DNA of 12,294 bases from Bacteroidota bacterium (GTDB taxonomy: Bacteria; Bacteroidota; Bacteroidia; Bacteroidales; Porphyromonadaceae). The position numbers and the translations under genes were made by a program. The stretch spans positions 1-12,294 of the forward strand of contig JAEWGA010000073.1 of NCBI GenBank assembly GCA_023388555.1, given 5' to 3'. Numbering within the stretch: position 1 is the first letter of the stretch; every line of letters starts with the position of its first letter. Positions 1 to 7,478 of the stretch are shown one piece after another. Below the pieces are notes generated by a model that saw only the letters and a list, made by a program, of their open reading frames with translations, was not told the origin of the DNA and made no database searches.

Positions 1-268
1 AGTTCGCATTTAGAGCTCAGAAGGGGGTAAGGGGAAGGAATATTCTGACTTTTTCTCTCCCGAATGAAGTCATTTTTGAACCCAATCCAACTCCAATTTT
101 CAGCCCCTCTGATTTTCAAAGGTCTCAAAAAAGAAGATACCCTAAAGCCCCGCCCAAAAGTTCTCTGCTATTTTGGCACACCTTTTTGTGTTTTCCCACG
201 CCTTTCTTTTAGGCAACGCCCAAATATATCTGGAAAAGGTGTCTTGCAGTCCGAACGCTCTTGTCCGG
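1..268. other. Intergenic stretch with no supported gene
   Basis: This stretch lies beyond the terminator of the beta-galactosidase gene and runs off the left edge. An open frame of 71 codons (64-279, plus strand) exists, but it shows no family resemblance, no hydrophobic segment and no convincing leader, and its end runs into the A-tract of the terminator, so I do not call it a gene. A single CAAATATA (221-228) matches the Bacteroidota -7 box on the minus strand but has no partner -33 box at the right distance. I saw no tRNA-like fold, repeat array or mobile-element end. Confidence 0.6.
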
Positions 269-311
269 AAAAAAAATAGCCCCAGCCTACCCAAAGGTAA
301 GCAGGGGCTAT
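269..311 (-). terminator. Rho-independent terminator after lacZ
   Basis: Read on the minus strand, this is a hairpin with arms at 311-296 and 291-276: eight paired bases (ATAGCCCC against GGGGCTAT), one mismatch, two pairs, one mismatch and four more pairs, closing on a four-base loop (292-295). The hairpin is followed directly by eight Ts (276-269). It begins 18 nt past the TAA of the beta-galactosidase gene. Stem, loop and T-tract orientation all fit termination of leftward transcription. It is the only strong intrinsic terminator I could find in the window. Confidence 0.92.
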
Positions 312-329
312 AATATTATTGTGGAGCAA

Positions 330-3300
330 TTATTCTACACTTACGCCCGAAACAGGGTAAATAGTTAGCTCCTTATCGTAATTGGCGTAGGGAATCATAT
401 ATTTTTCCAATGGTAATAATCCCCACGAGTTAATACAACCCAACCCCATGTGGAGCCAGTCCACTTGCACGTGCTGAGAGTTAGGGTCTTTTTCCACAAA
501 CTCGGTATGGCGGTTTTGGTAGCGTGGGTATTCATCCAGGCTATCTATGCTGTATTCCAGGGTGGATGCATACAAGCTTTGGTTGGCAATAAACCCTAAG
601 CCTTCACCATGGCGGTCCACAACCATCCAGTACCTAACATCGCTTTTAAGGCCTGTTTCTTGCGGACGTATGTAATTATAGAATTGCTCAGCCACGGTAG
701 AGGTGTACTTACCAATCATGCTATTAGTTTGGCGGTCCACATAGTTTTCCAATGGTCCTCGGCCGTAGTAGGATACGTAGCTGAAGTCCTTGGGCATTTC
801 CAAATGAATACCATAACGGAACATGTACTTAGGTGCCTCCTCCTTGTTGCCTTTGGTTAGGCGTTGGCGGTAAACTACTTTACCATCCCTATCAATGATA
901 TAGGTTAAGCGCAAGGTAGCTCCCGAAGCGGGCATAAGGTATTGCGCCTCGGCGCATCCCCTACCCTCAACAACATCGAAGGAGAGTTTTTGAAGCTCAT
1001 ATTTGGGTTGGCGCCATGCTTCTAAACGTTTTGGGAGGTTAGCCCCCATATCGTTATCGGTAGGAGCACGGTAGAACAGGGGCGTCATTTGAGTTCCGGG
1101 TGTTAGGTAGTCGCGCCCATTCAGGGTGTAACCGTTTAGGAATCCGGTTGTGGCATCGAAGGATACCGCCACCGTGTTTCCTGCCAAGAAGATAACCTTC
1201 CCAGCCTCACGCCTATCTATACGCACATCGTTACCCAGGGTTGTTAGGGTAGGCATTCGTTGCTGGTATTGTTGAAGGATAAGCTGGTCTTGTGCCAGTA
1301 TCCATCCTGCCTCCATGAATGGTTGTTCTTTTTTCAGGGAGTAGTACACGTTCAGGAAGCAGTCGGCCTGCTCTGGCAACGCTGGTAAGGTGAGCGGCAA
1401 GTCGGCCGAGTCGCGTGGAGCCACTTCGGGGCAGTCGATGTGTGTAGTGGAAAGGATGTTGCCTTCTACCACATAGTCGATACGTATATCCAGGTTAGCC
1501 AGGGGAGCAAAGTATCGTTTATTGGTAACCCTTAGCGTTACGTTATTTCCTTTTTTAAGGAGCTTGGTAGCTATGGGTTGGTAGCCGTGCCGGGCTTCAT
1601 AGGCATGAGGATTCAGGGTTCGGTCCGGGCCTATCAGTCCGTTATTACAGAAGTTGATGTCGGAGGGGTCATAGTCGTTAAAGTCGCCACCATAGGAGCG
1701 GAACTTAACACCGTTGCGGTAAGCAAATTGAGCTTGGTCCACAAAGTCCCAAATAAAGCCTCCTTGCAGGCAGTCGTATTGGTCAAACACCTCCATATAT
1801 TCACGGAACCCGCCCAGGGAGTTACCCATGGCGTGGGCATACTCGCATTGGTAGAAGGGTTTGGTTGGGTTGTTAGTAGCGTAACGGCGACACTCTTCTG
1901 GGCTACGATACATGGGGCAGGTGATATCGGTATTGGGGCCTCCTTCAGCACGCTCTAACGTAATGGGGCGTGTGGTATCCACCTGTTTAATAGCACGGTA
2001 AGCCTCGGTGAAGTTAACTCCATCGCCAGCCTCGTTACTCATGGACCATATAACTATTGAGGGGTGGTGACCACGAGCAACAACATGGCGCAAGTTACGC
2101 TCCACATGGGCCTTGCCCCATAGGGGTTGTTTAGCCAGCGATTGAGGACCGTAGTGCATTCCGTGCGACTCGATATTGGTTTCGGATACCATATATAGCC
2201 CATACTTGTCGCACAGTTCATAAAAATAGGGGTCATCGGGGTAGTGGCATGTGCGCACAGCGTTCATGTTGAGTTGCTTCATTATAGCAACATCTTGCTC
2301 CATACGTTTACGGGACACTACGTATCCCCCTTCGGGGTCTATTTCGTGGCGGTTAGCACCCAAGAATTTTATTGGTTTACCGTTAAGTAGGAACAATGGT
2401 CCTTGTATTTCCATGTGTCGGAACCCTACATTCAGCGGTATAACCTCTTGCAACTGGTTTTTCACGAAGGTTTTCAGCACCAGTTTATACAGGTTTGGGG
2501 TTTCGGCCGTCCAGGGTAGTACTTGAGGCACCTTAACGGAGAGGTCGTTTTCTTTGGTACCTTGGGTAGTGTAGTCCCACACTATTTGGTTGTTAGGAGC
2601 ATATAAGGTAGCTTGTACTGTGGGTTTACCTACCGTTTTCAGGTGGAGTTTCATTACGCCGTCCTGGTAGTTGTTTTCCAGGTCTTGCTCCAGTTTAAGG
2701 TCTGTAATACGAGCTTGGGGGCGTGTGTAAAGGTAGGTATCACGGGCAAACCCCGAAAGGCGGAAGAAGTCTTGGTCCTCCAGGTAGGAGCCATCGCACC
2801 AGCGGAACACACGGAAGGCTATAAGGTTAGGCTGGCCAGGCTTAATATAGGGGGTAACATCAAACTCGGCTTCCAACTTGCTATCCTCGGTATAGCCCAC
2901 AAACTTACCATTAATCCAAATGTAGGCGTTGGAGGTTACAGAGCCTATGTATAGGTAAATAGGGGTGCCCTTCCAGTCGGCAGGCACAGTAATTTCCCTA
3001 CGGTAACTTCCCACCCGGTTATCTTTAACGGGGGTTGGATTTTTAGCCATTGGCTGATTTTTGAAATGGCCTCTCCAGGCATACCCCACATTCAGGTACA
3101 GAGGATCGCCAAATCCGTTGTGTTCCCACATCCCAGGGATAGGCATAGTTCCCCAGGCGGAGTCGTCATAGTCCGTGCGGTAAAAGTCCTTGGGGTACTC
3201 ATCGGCATTGGGTACGCCTTTAAACTTCCACTGGCCGTGTAACGAAACCACGCGTGAGGAGTTCAGGAAATCGCCAGCTTCGGCACTACGCTCCGAGGTG

Positions 3301-3437
3301 TAGGGGAAGAATCGGGCGCGCATGGGAAGTCGGTTGACTTCGTTGGTTTGCGGATCTTGCCACTCGTTAAAAGTCTGAGCTATCCCAGAGAAGGGGAGCA
3401 TCAGGCTTAGGGCAGCTAACCATTTGGTAATCTTCAT
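330..3437 (-). CDS. lacZ: Secreted GH2 beta-galactosidase (LacZ type)
   Basis: Hydrolyses terminal beta-D-galactosides by the retaining mechanism of glycoside hydrolase family 2. At 1035 residues it is close to the 1023 of E. coli LacZ and has the same five-part layout: sugar-binding jelly roll (about 60-240), Ig-like domain (about 243-340), TIM barrel (about 342-635), second Ig-like domain (about 640-730) and C-terminal beta-galactosidase small-chain domain (about 754-1030). Visible active-site landmarks are the acid/base in SMSNEAGDG (E469), the nucleophile in CEYAHAMGNS (E532), NRHE (H363), CHYP (H397), NIESHG (E423, H425), GSYLEDQD with D215, and FCNNG (N599). Unlike E. coli LacZ it starts with a signal peptide cleaved probably at A20/Q21 (SGIA/QTF); there is no lipobox cysteine, so it should be periplasmic or exported. 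The start is fixed by this signal peptide. It lies 51 nt after mutL, behind an AT-rich inverted repeat, and ends at a strong terminator. No SusC/SusD or other sugar-use gene is nearby, so the natural substrate is unknown; related GH2 enzymes can act on glycan-derived galactosides rather than lactose. Confidence 0.95.
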   Translation of the reverse strand: MKITKWLAALSLMLPFSGIAQTFNEWQDPQTNEVNRLPMRARFFPYTSERSAEAGDFLNSSRVVSLHGQWKFKGVPNADEYPKDFYRTDYDDSAWGTMPIPGMWEHNGFGDPLYLNVGYAWRGHFKNQPMAKNPTPVKDNRVGSYRREITVPADWKGTPIYLYIGSVTSNAYIWINGKFVGYTEDSKLEAEFDVTPYIKPGQPNLIAFRVFRWCDGSYLEDQDFFRLSGFARDTYLYTRPQARITDLKLEQDLENNYQDGVMKLHLKTVGKPTVQATLYAPNNQIVWDYTTQGTKENDLSVKVPQVLPWTAETPNLYKLVLKTFVKNQLQEVIPLNVGFRHMEIQGPLFLLNGKPIKFLGANRHEIDPEGGYVVSRKRMEQDVAIMKQLNMNAVRTCHYPDDPYFYELCDKYGLYMVSETNIESHGMHYGPQSLAKQPLWGKAHVERNLRHVVARGHHPSIVIWSMSNEAGDGVNFTEAYRAIKQVDTTRPITLERAEGGPNTDITCPMYRSPEECRRYATNNPTKPFYQCEYAHAMGNSLGGFREYMEVFDQYDCLQGGFIWDFVDQAQFAYRNGVKFRSYGGDFNDYDPSDINFCNNGLIGPDRTLNPHAYEARHGYQPIATKLLKKGNNVTLRVTNKRYFAPLANLDIRIDYVVEGNILSTTHIDCPEVAPRDSADLPLTLPALPEQADCFLNVYYSLKKEQPFMEAGWILAQDQLILQQYQQRMPTLTTLGNDVRIDRREAGKVIFLAGNTVAVSFDATTGFLNGYTLNGRDYLTPGTQMTPLFYRAPTDNDMGANLPKRLEAWRQPKYELQKLSFDVVEGRGCAEAQYLMPASGATLRLTYIIDRDGKVVYRQRLTKGNKEEAPKYMFRYGIHLEMPKDFSYVSYYGRGPLENYVDRQTNSMIGKYTSTVAEQFYNYIRPQETGLKSDVRYWMVVDRHGEGLGFIANQSLYASTLEYSIDSLDEYPRYQNRHTEFVEKDPNSQHVQVDWLHMGLGCINSWGLLPLEKYMIPYANYDKELTIYPVSGVSVE

Positions 3438-3446
3438 GATAACTAT

Positions 3447-3464
3447 TTTAATAGATGTATTAAA
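3447..3464. promoter_or_regulatory. AT-rich inverted repeat before lacZ
   Basis: TTTAATA and TATTAAA form perfect 7-bp arms separated by four bases, ending 9 nt upstream of the lacZ ATG in the 51-nt gap after mutL. This leader has no Shine-Dalgarno sequence, which is normal for Bacteroidota. The repeat could be an operator or a weak mRNA hairpin at the start site, or it could simply reflect the AT-richness of a short leader. I could not place a clear TTTG / TAnnTTTG promoter pair here. Confidence 0.35.
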
Positions 3465-3488
3465 TAATAGGTGAGAAGAAAGTGTTGG

Positions 3489-5381
3489 TCACTTGAATCT
3501 CTTTCGTAATTCTTGCGTAGGTAAAAGGGACATTATAAGTTTCCCGTCGGGGGTATGGGTGCGGTGTGGTAGCCGTTGCCATGCTTGCAGCAGGTCCTGC
3601 ACCTTTTCTGGCTCGGTAGGTATACCCTCGTGCTGGATGCGTTTGTAGGTCATGGAAAGTAGCAGTTTGTCTTGCAATACCTCGTAAGGTTCGCGTTCGC
3701 ACTCTTCGCAGTCGTGCAACAATTCCAACAGCACATCGGCTTCTGCGCCAGCGGGGAAGCCTTCGGGTATGGCATTAATGGCATAGGCGTGGCCGCCCAT
3801 TTCTGCCACATCGAAGCCAAGGGTTGTAAGCAGTTCCAAATGGCGTTGTAGCACTGCTTCCTCCTGCACCCCTAAGTCCAGTAGTTCGGGGAAGAGTAAG
3901 CGGTACGACACCTGCCGGCGGTTATTCATATTTTGCTTGTAGCTGTGGTAGGTAACCAAGGTTTTGGCGCGTTCCAAGTGTACAATATGTAACTGGTCTT
4001 CGTTGTTGTACAAGGCATAGCCAGCCACTACCAACGGCATTGGGGAGGGGAGTGTGGGCGTGCCCTCTGGCAGGAGTAAACTTTCTTCCGGGTCGTTATT
4101 TAACGGCTCGTTAAAGGTTAGCCCTCTGGGCTGCTGTGCCACTGGCGTATGGGAGGGAGTGCTTTGTACCCGCTGCTCCTCAAAGCTACGGTAGAAGCTA
4201 TCCCAATCGCTCATGTCGGGTAGCTGGAATTCTTCGGGCAGGGAGGTGTTGGGCAACTCTATTGGAGCGCTGTAGGGCAACTTTACCGGTTGTGCCGACA
4301 CAATAGGAAGCTCCGTCATCTCCTTTTCGTCCATAGGGGTATACAGGGGGATATCCACAACCTTCTCCTCAAAGTCGATAGTAGGTACTGTGGCGCCTTT
4401 CATAAGAGTTTCCCGTATAACGGCAGAAAGCAGTTTGCCTATTTCGGCTTCGGCCTCAAATTTTATTTCGGTTTTGGTGGGGTGGATATTTACATCGATG
4501 GTAGCCGGGTCTACATCTAAGTATATAAAGTACTCGGGGTTCTCCCCCACTGGTATCAGCTGGGCATATGCATTAATAACCATCCGATGAAAGTAGGGGT
4601 GACGCATATACCTGCCATTAACGTAAAAGTACTGCAGGGGGGCGCGCTTACGGCATGCATCGGTACGGGATATAAAACCTTGTATCTGCACTATGGGGGT
4701 TTCGCTTTCTAACAACAGCAACGATGGGTTTAGGCGTTGTCCAAAAAGGTCCACAATGCGCTGTTTTAAGGTAGAGGGGGTTAGCCGCAATACGTAGCTG
4801 TCGTTATGTTTAAGCGATATGGCTATGGTGGGGTGCACCGCGGCTATGCGCTGTACTTCGGTAAGGATATGGCGGTATTCTGTGTCGTCGCTTTTTAGGA
4901 ATTTGCGCCTGGCGGGTATGTTAAAAAAGAGGTTTTTAACCGAGAAGTTTGCCCCCACGGCACACATAACGCTTTGGGTGCTGGTAACCTTGGAGCCTTC
5001 AATATCTATGCGTACACCTAACTCTTCGTCGGCGGTACGGGTTTGCAGTGTGAGTTGCGATACCGCTACAATGGAAGGCAATGCCTCGCCCCTAAAGCCC
5101 ATTGTGGTAAGTTTAAACAGGTCCTCGGCGCTGCGTATCTTGGAGGTAGCGTGGCGTTCAAAAGCCATGCGGGCATCCATTGGGGCCATGCCGCGCCCAT
5201 TATCTATAACCCTTATCAGGGTTTTGCCGGCATCTACTATCTCTATATCTATTTTCGTAGCTCCCGCATCAACAGCATTCTCAACCAGCTCCTTCACTAC
5301 CGATGCGGGCCTTTGGATAACCTCGCCGGCAGCTATCTGGTTGGCTATGGGGTCCGGGAGTAAATGTATCAGGTTGTCCAT
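3489..5381 (-). CDS. mutL: DNA mismatch repair protein MutL
   Basis: Cytoplasmic GHKL-family ATPase that links mismatch recognition by MutS to downstream strand removal. The N-terminal ATPase is fully recognisable: PIANQIAAGEV (11-21), ELVENAVDAG (31-40; E31 and N35 match E. coli E29 and N33), DNGRGM (60-65), FERHATSKI (74-82) and TMGFRGEAL (93-101). The transducer domain follows to about residue 330, with the conserved NIHPTKTEIKF (298-308). A low-complexity linker (about 335-445) leads to a C-terminal dimerisation domain (about 446-630). In that domain the place where endonuclease-type MutL proteins carry DQHAxxExxxxE reads VHLERAKTLVTY (467-478), so the metal-binding residues appear lost; the C-terminal CPHGRP-type motif is also not seen (RLPHRTHTPDGK instead). 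It is thus probably not a nicking enzyme by itself. Length of 630 residues is normal. It starts 24 nt after the small membrane protein gene and is probably co-transcribed with it. No mutS is in the window. Confidence 0.97.
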   Translation of the reverse strand: MDNLIHLLPDPIANQIAAGEVIQRPASVVKELVENAVDAGATKIDIEIVDAGKTLIRVIDNGRGMAPMDARMAFERHATSKIRSAEDLFKLTTMGFRGEALPSIVAVSQLTLQTRTADEELGVRIDIEGSKVTSTQSVMCAVGANFSVKNLFFNIPARRKFLKSDDTEYRHILTEVQRIAAVHPTIAISLKHNDSYVLRLTPSTLKQRIVDLFGQRLNPSLLLLESETPIVQIQGFISRTDACRKRAPLQYFYVNGRYMRHPYFHRMVINAYAQLIPVGENPEYFIYLDVDPATIDVNIHPTKTEIKFEAEAEIGKLLSAVIRETLMKGATVPTIDFEEKVVDIPLYTPMDEKEMTELPIVSAQPVKLPYSAPIELPNTSLPEEFQLPDMSDWDSFYRSFEEQRVQSTPSHTPVAQQPRGLTFNEPLNNDPEESLLLPEGTPTLPSPMPLVVAGYALYNNEDQLHIVHLERAKTLVTYHSYKQNMNNRRQVSYRLLFPELLDLGVQEEAVLQRHLELLTTLGFDVAEMGGHAYAINAIPEGFPAGAEADVLLELLHDCEECEREPYEVLQDKLLLSMTYKRIQHEGIPTEPEKVQDLLQAWQRLPHRTHTPDGKLIMSLLPTQELRKRFK

Positions 5382-5389
5382 TAAAAAAA

Positions 5390-5409
5390 GCGTTACAAAG
5401 GGGCGTTAC
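5390..5409. repeat. Short direct repeat at the mutL leader
   Basis: GCGTTAC occurs at 5390-5396 and again at 5403-5409, 13 bp apart, in the 24-nt gap before mutL and overlapping the TAA of the upstream small gene. On the minus strand the second copy (in transcription order) is followed by seven Ts just before ATTAAT-like start-site sequence, so a weak attenuator-like hairpin of four pairs can be drawn. The pairing is too short to call a terminator. It may be chance. Confidence 0.25.
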
Positions 5410-5717
5410 GCAAAATACCAACGCCACATCAGCACTAACAGTAAAGCTAAAACAAGTAGCAATATCCAGTTTTGGCGCGAACGCCCCTGGTTGTTCCCTG
5501 TACGGCGTTTCCTGTTTCGCAGGGTGGAGGACTGGCTTACAATAGCACCCCGCATATCCTGTTTCACATCGTCGGCAGTACGCTCTTTCTGGCCTTTTAG
5601 CTCCTCACGTACTTTCTCCACTTTGCGTTGCAGTTCCTCCTTACGCTCGTCCCTATAAATGCTTTGGTAATGGAACGGGCGTGGTTTCTTTTGGTTAAAA
5701 AAGGGGAATATAGCCAT
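5406..5717 (-). CDS. Small single-pass membrane protein of unknown function
   Basis: A 103-residue protein whose function I do not recognise. Small proteins of this build are, to my recollection, commonly found next to mutL in Bacteroidales genomes, which supports it as a real gene. It has a basic, aromatic N-terminus (KKPRPFHYQSIYRDER, 10-25), a highly charged helical stretch likely to form a coiled coil (about 22-52), a basic patch (RNRKRR, 67-72) and one C-terminal hydrophobic helix (about 84-98) ending four to five residues before the stop. By the positive-inside rule the long N-terminal part should be cytoplasmic, giving a tail-anchored layout. It starts 6 nt after the OstA-like gene and ends 24 nt before mutL, so it is most likely translated from the same transcript. 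Tight spacing to the OstA-like gene suggests a role at the inner membrane in envelope assembly, but that is guesswork. Confidence 0.8.
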   Translation of the reverse strand: MAIFPFFNQKKPRPFHYQSIYRDERKEELQRKVEKVREELKGQKERTADDVKQDMRGAIVSQSSTLRNRKRRTGNNQGRSRQNWILLLVLALLLVLMWRWYFA

Positions 5718-5723
5718 AGCTTG

Positions 5724-7478
5724 TTAGTTACTTTCGGGGGTTGTTGGTGGTGGGGTAACAGGGTTGGTTCCTGAGGGAGGTGGTTCGCTGGAGGCTACCT
5801 GCTCTGGCACTGGCACAGGGTCGTTGCCCGTTACTGCTTGCTCTGGCGGAACAGACTCTTCACCTTTGGCGCGTCCTGGCTTCGGGGTTTTACGAAAGAT
5901 GTCGGTGCGAGAGGTGGGACGCCCTTCGGCAAACCACACAAAAGAGGGGTAATACAAATCCTCGGGGGCGACAAGCTCAATAGGTGTCATTTTACCTGTG
6001 GTCTTGTCCAGTAGCTTTACCTTTACCAGCTCCTGGTTTTCAAAAGCCATTAGTATGGCACTGCTTTGAGTTCGTATTTGCGACACTGGTACGCTGTCCT
6101 TATCCACATCGTAATATATTGTTTCGGCGTTCCCCGAGGTGCGCACCGAGTCCACGCTGTTATTGCCAAAGTAGGCGAATATCTCCGAGCCACGCATTTG
6201 CTGGAAGTGGGCAGAGTCCACCTGTTGGCCCGAGAAGGCGTTTTCGTAAACATGGGCGTACCACGGTTTACCGTTCTTAGTGTACACAACAATGGTATCG
6301 CCTGTAATTTGCGAGGGGGGGCTCCACACAAAGGGTTTCCCTATGCATTTGGTCACCGAGTCTCGGGTGTTAAACACTATGGAGTCGCATACGGCCTGCA
6401 CATCGTTACGGAACAGGCGCACGTTACCCTTACCCTGGTAGTAGTTTACAGAGTCTTTTTTTACCATTTCGAACAGCTGGGCATGGGCATATAAGGTATC
6501 GGCAGAGGAGTATTCAACAATGTAGGCGCTATCCTTTGCCACACCATACTGGGTATCTTCATGGTACTCGGCGTAGTTGCCCCGCAGTTCTGTTTTTTGT
6601 AAGGTGTCGCGCATAATCACCTCGCCAAACAGCTGGGCAAACTTCCCTTGCCGGTCGTAATAAATGGAGTCGCCGGTCAGGAATCGGTCGGCAGAGTACA
6701 CTTCGGCTCTATCCATAAGGTAGGAGCGGTCGCGCTCGGTGTCGTACATACCCCGTGTAGCCTCTATGCGTCCGCTATCGCTCACAATTTGGGTCGGACC
6801 TAAAATGGTAGCAATTTTCGTTTGGGTATCGTACTCCAAGGTGTCGGAATAAAGGGTGAAGTTGGGGTTTTCCAATTTCACATCTTGCTGGAATACTGCC
6901 TTTCGGGTAACAGTAGAGTAATCTCCGTATAAGGAGGAGAGGGTGTTCAAGGTATCGGCTATTACGCCTTTATCAAAGTAGTAACCTACACCGCTAACCC
7001 GGTCGTAGTCCAGGCTGTCGGTAAACAAGGTTGTTTGGCGGTGTTCCATACGTACATTATCGCGCAGGCGGGCCAGCATGGTTACGCCATCGTAGTCCAA
7101 GTAGTCGCAATAAATCTGCACGCTATCGCCCTGGTTTATGTGTACATTCCCAAAGGCTTCAAACCGGTTGGTAGCTTCGTATAGGTAGGCGCTATCGCAG
7201 TACATACGAGCATTGTGGTGCCTAAACTGCACGTTCCCCTTTAGTATTTGGGCGTCGGGGTTTAGCTCTTTGTCGTAACTCCAAAGGTCCACATTTTCTA
7301 TATATATGCGTTCCTTGGCCGTTGCCGTGGGAGCCGTGGGAGTACCTTGCAAAGGTACAACGGTGTCCGCCACAGTATGCAACGCTACGGGGTGTGTCGG
7401 GATGCCGGCACGCCCCAGCCATAAGCTCAGGAAGATAGCCCCTACAAGGGTTGTTGCTGTTTTTACTCTTTTATCCAT
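5724..7478 (-). CDS. OstA-like protein, LptA/OstA beta-repeat family
   Basis: A 584-residue envelope protein of the OstA (organic solvent tolerance / LptA) type found in Bacteroidota; members of the fold bind and pass on lipopolysaccharide in the periplasm. The body carries many copies of a strand-turn unit of the form D-S/T/Y-x-x-x-Y/F followed about ten residues later by G-x-V: CDSAYLYE (94-101), CDYLDYDG (124-131), TDSLDYDR (153-160), SDTLEYDT (211-218), GDSIYYDR (269-276), CDSIVFNT (364-371) and GDTIVVYT (393-400). This is the signature of the stacked beta-taco fold and is far longer than E. coli LptA (185 residues). The N-terminus has a hydrophobic segment (about 8-22) but no clear signal peptidase site and no lipobox, so it may be an uncleaved anchor. 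A Pro/Thr/Ser-rich tail (about 540-584) ends the protein. Its start overlaps the end of the SurA-like gene by 16 nt, which suggests translational coupling. Exact cargo and partners are inferred only. Confidence 0.85.
   Translation of the reverse strand: MDKRVKTATTLVGAIFLSLWLGRAGIPTHPVALHTVADTVVPLQGTPTAPTATAKERIYIENVDLWSYDKELNPDAQILKGNVQFRHHNARMYCDSAYLYEATNRFEAFGNVHINQGDSVQIYCDYLDYDGVTMLARLRDNVRMEHRQTTLFTDSLDYDRVSGVGYYFDKGVIADTLNTLSSLYGDYSTVTRKAVFQQDVKLENPNFTLYSDTLEYDTQTKIATILGPTQIVSDSGRIEATRGMYDTERDRSYLMDRAEVYSADRFLTGDSIYYDRQGKFAQLFGEVIMRDTLQKTELRGNYAEYHEDTQYGVAKDSAYIVEYSSADTLYAHAQLFEMVKKDSVNYYQGKGNVRLFRNDVQAVCDSIVFNTRDSVTKCIGKPFVWSPPSQITGDTIVVYTKNGKPWYAHVYENAFSGQQVDSAHFQQMRGSEIFAYFGNNSVDSVRTSGNAETIYYDVDKDSVPVSQIRTQSSAILMAFENQELVKVKLLDKTTGKMTPIELVAPEDLYYPSFVWFAEGRPTSRTDIFRKTPKPGRAKGEESVPPEQAVTGNDPVPVPEQVASSEPPPSGTNPVTPPPTTPESN

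Noticed and set aside
221..228. CAAATATA, a minus-strand TAnnTTTG match
   Set aside because: There is no TTTG partner at the expected spacing and no gene visible to its left; one 5-base fixed match is expected by chance.
64..279. Plus-strand open frame of 71 codons left of lacZ
   Set aside because: No recognisable family, no hydrophobic or domain-like pattern, no promoter, and its 3' end runs into the A-tract and stem of the lacZ terminator.
3460..3702. Minus-strand 80-codon frame overlapping the 3' end of mutL
   Set aside because: It is out of frame with mutL across conserved C-terminal sequence and has no motif or leader of its own.
4819..5658. 279-codon plus-strand open frame opposite mutL and the small gene
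   Set aside because: It is antisense to the strongly conserved MutL ATPase domain, and its Ser/Arg-rich translation looks like a shadow.
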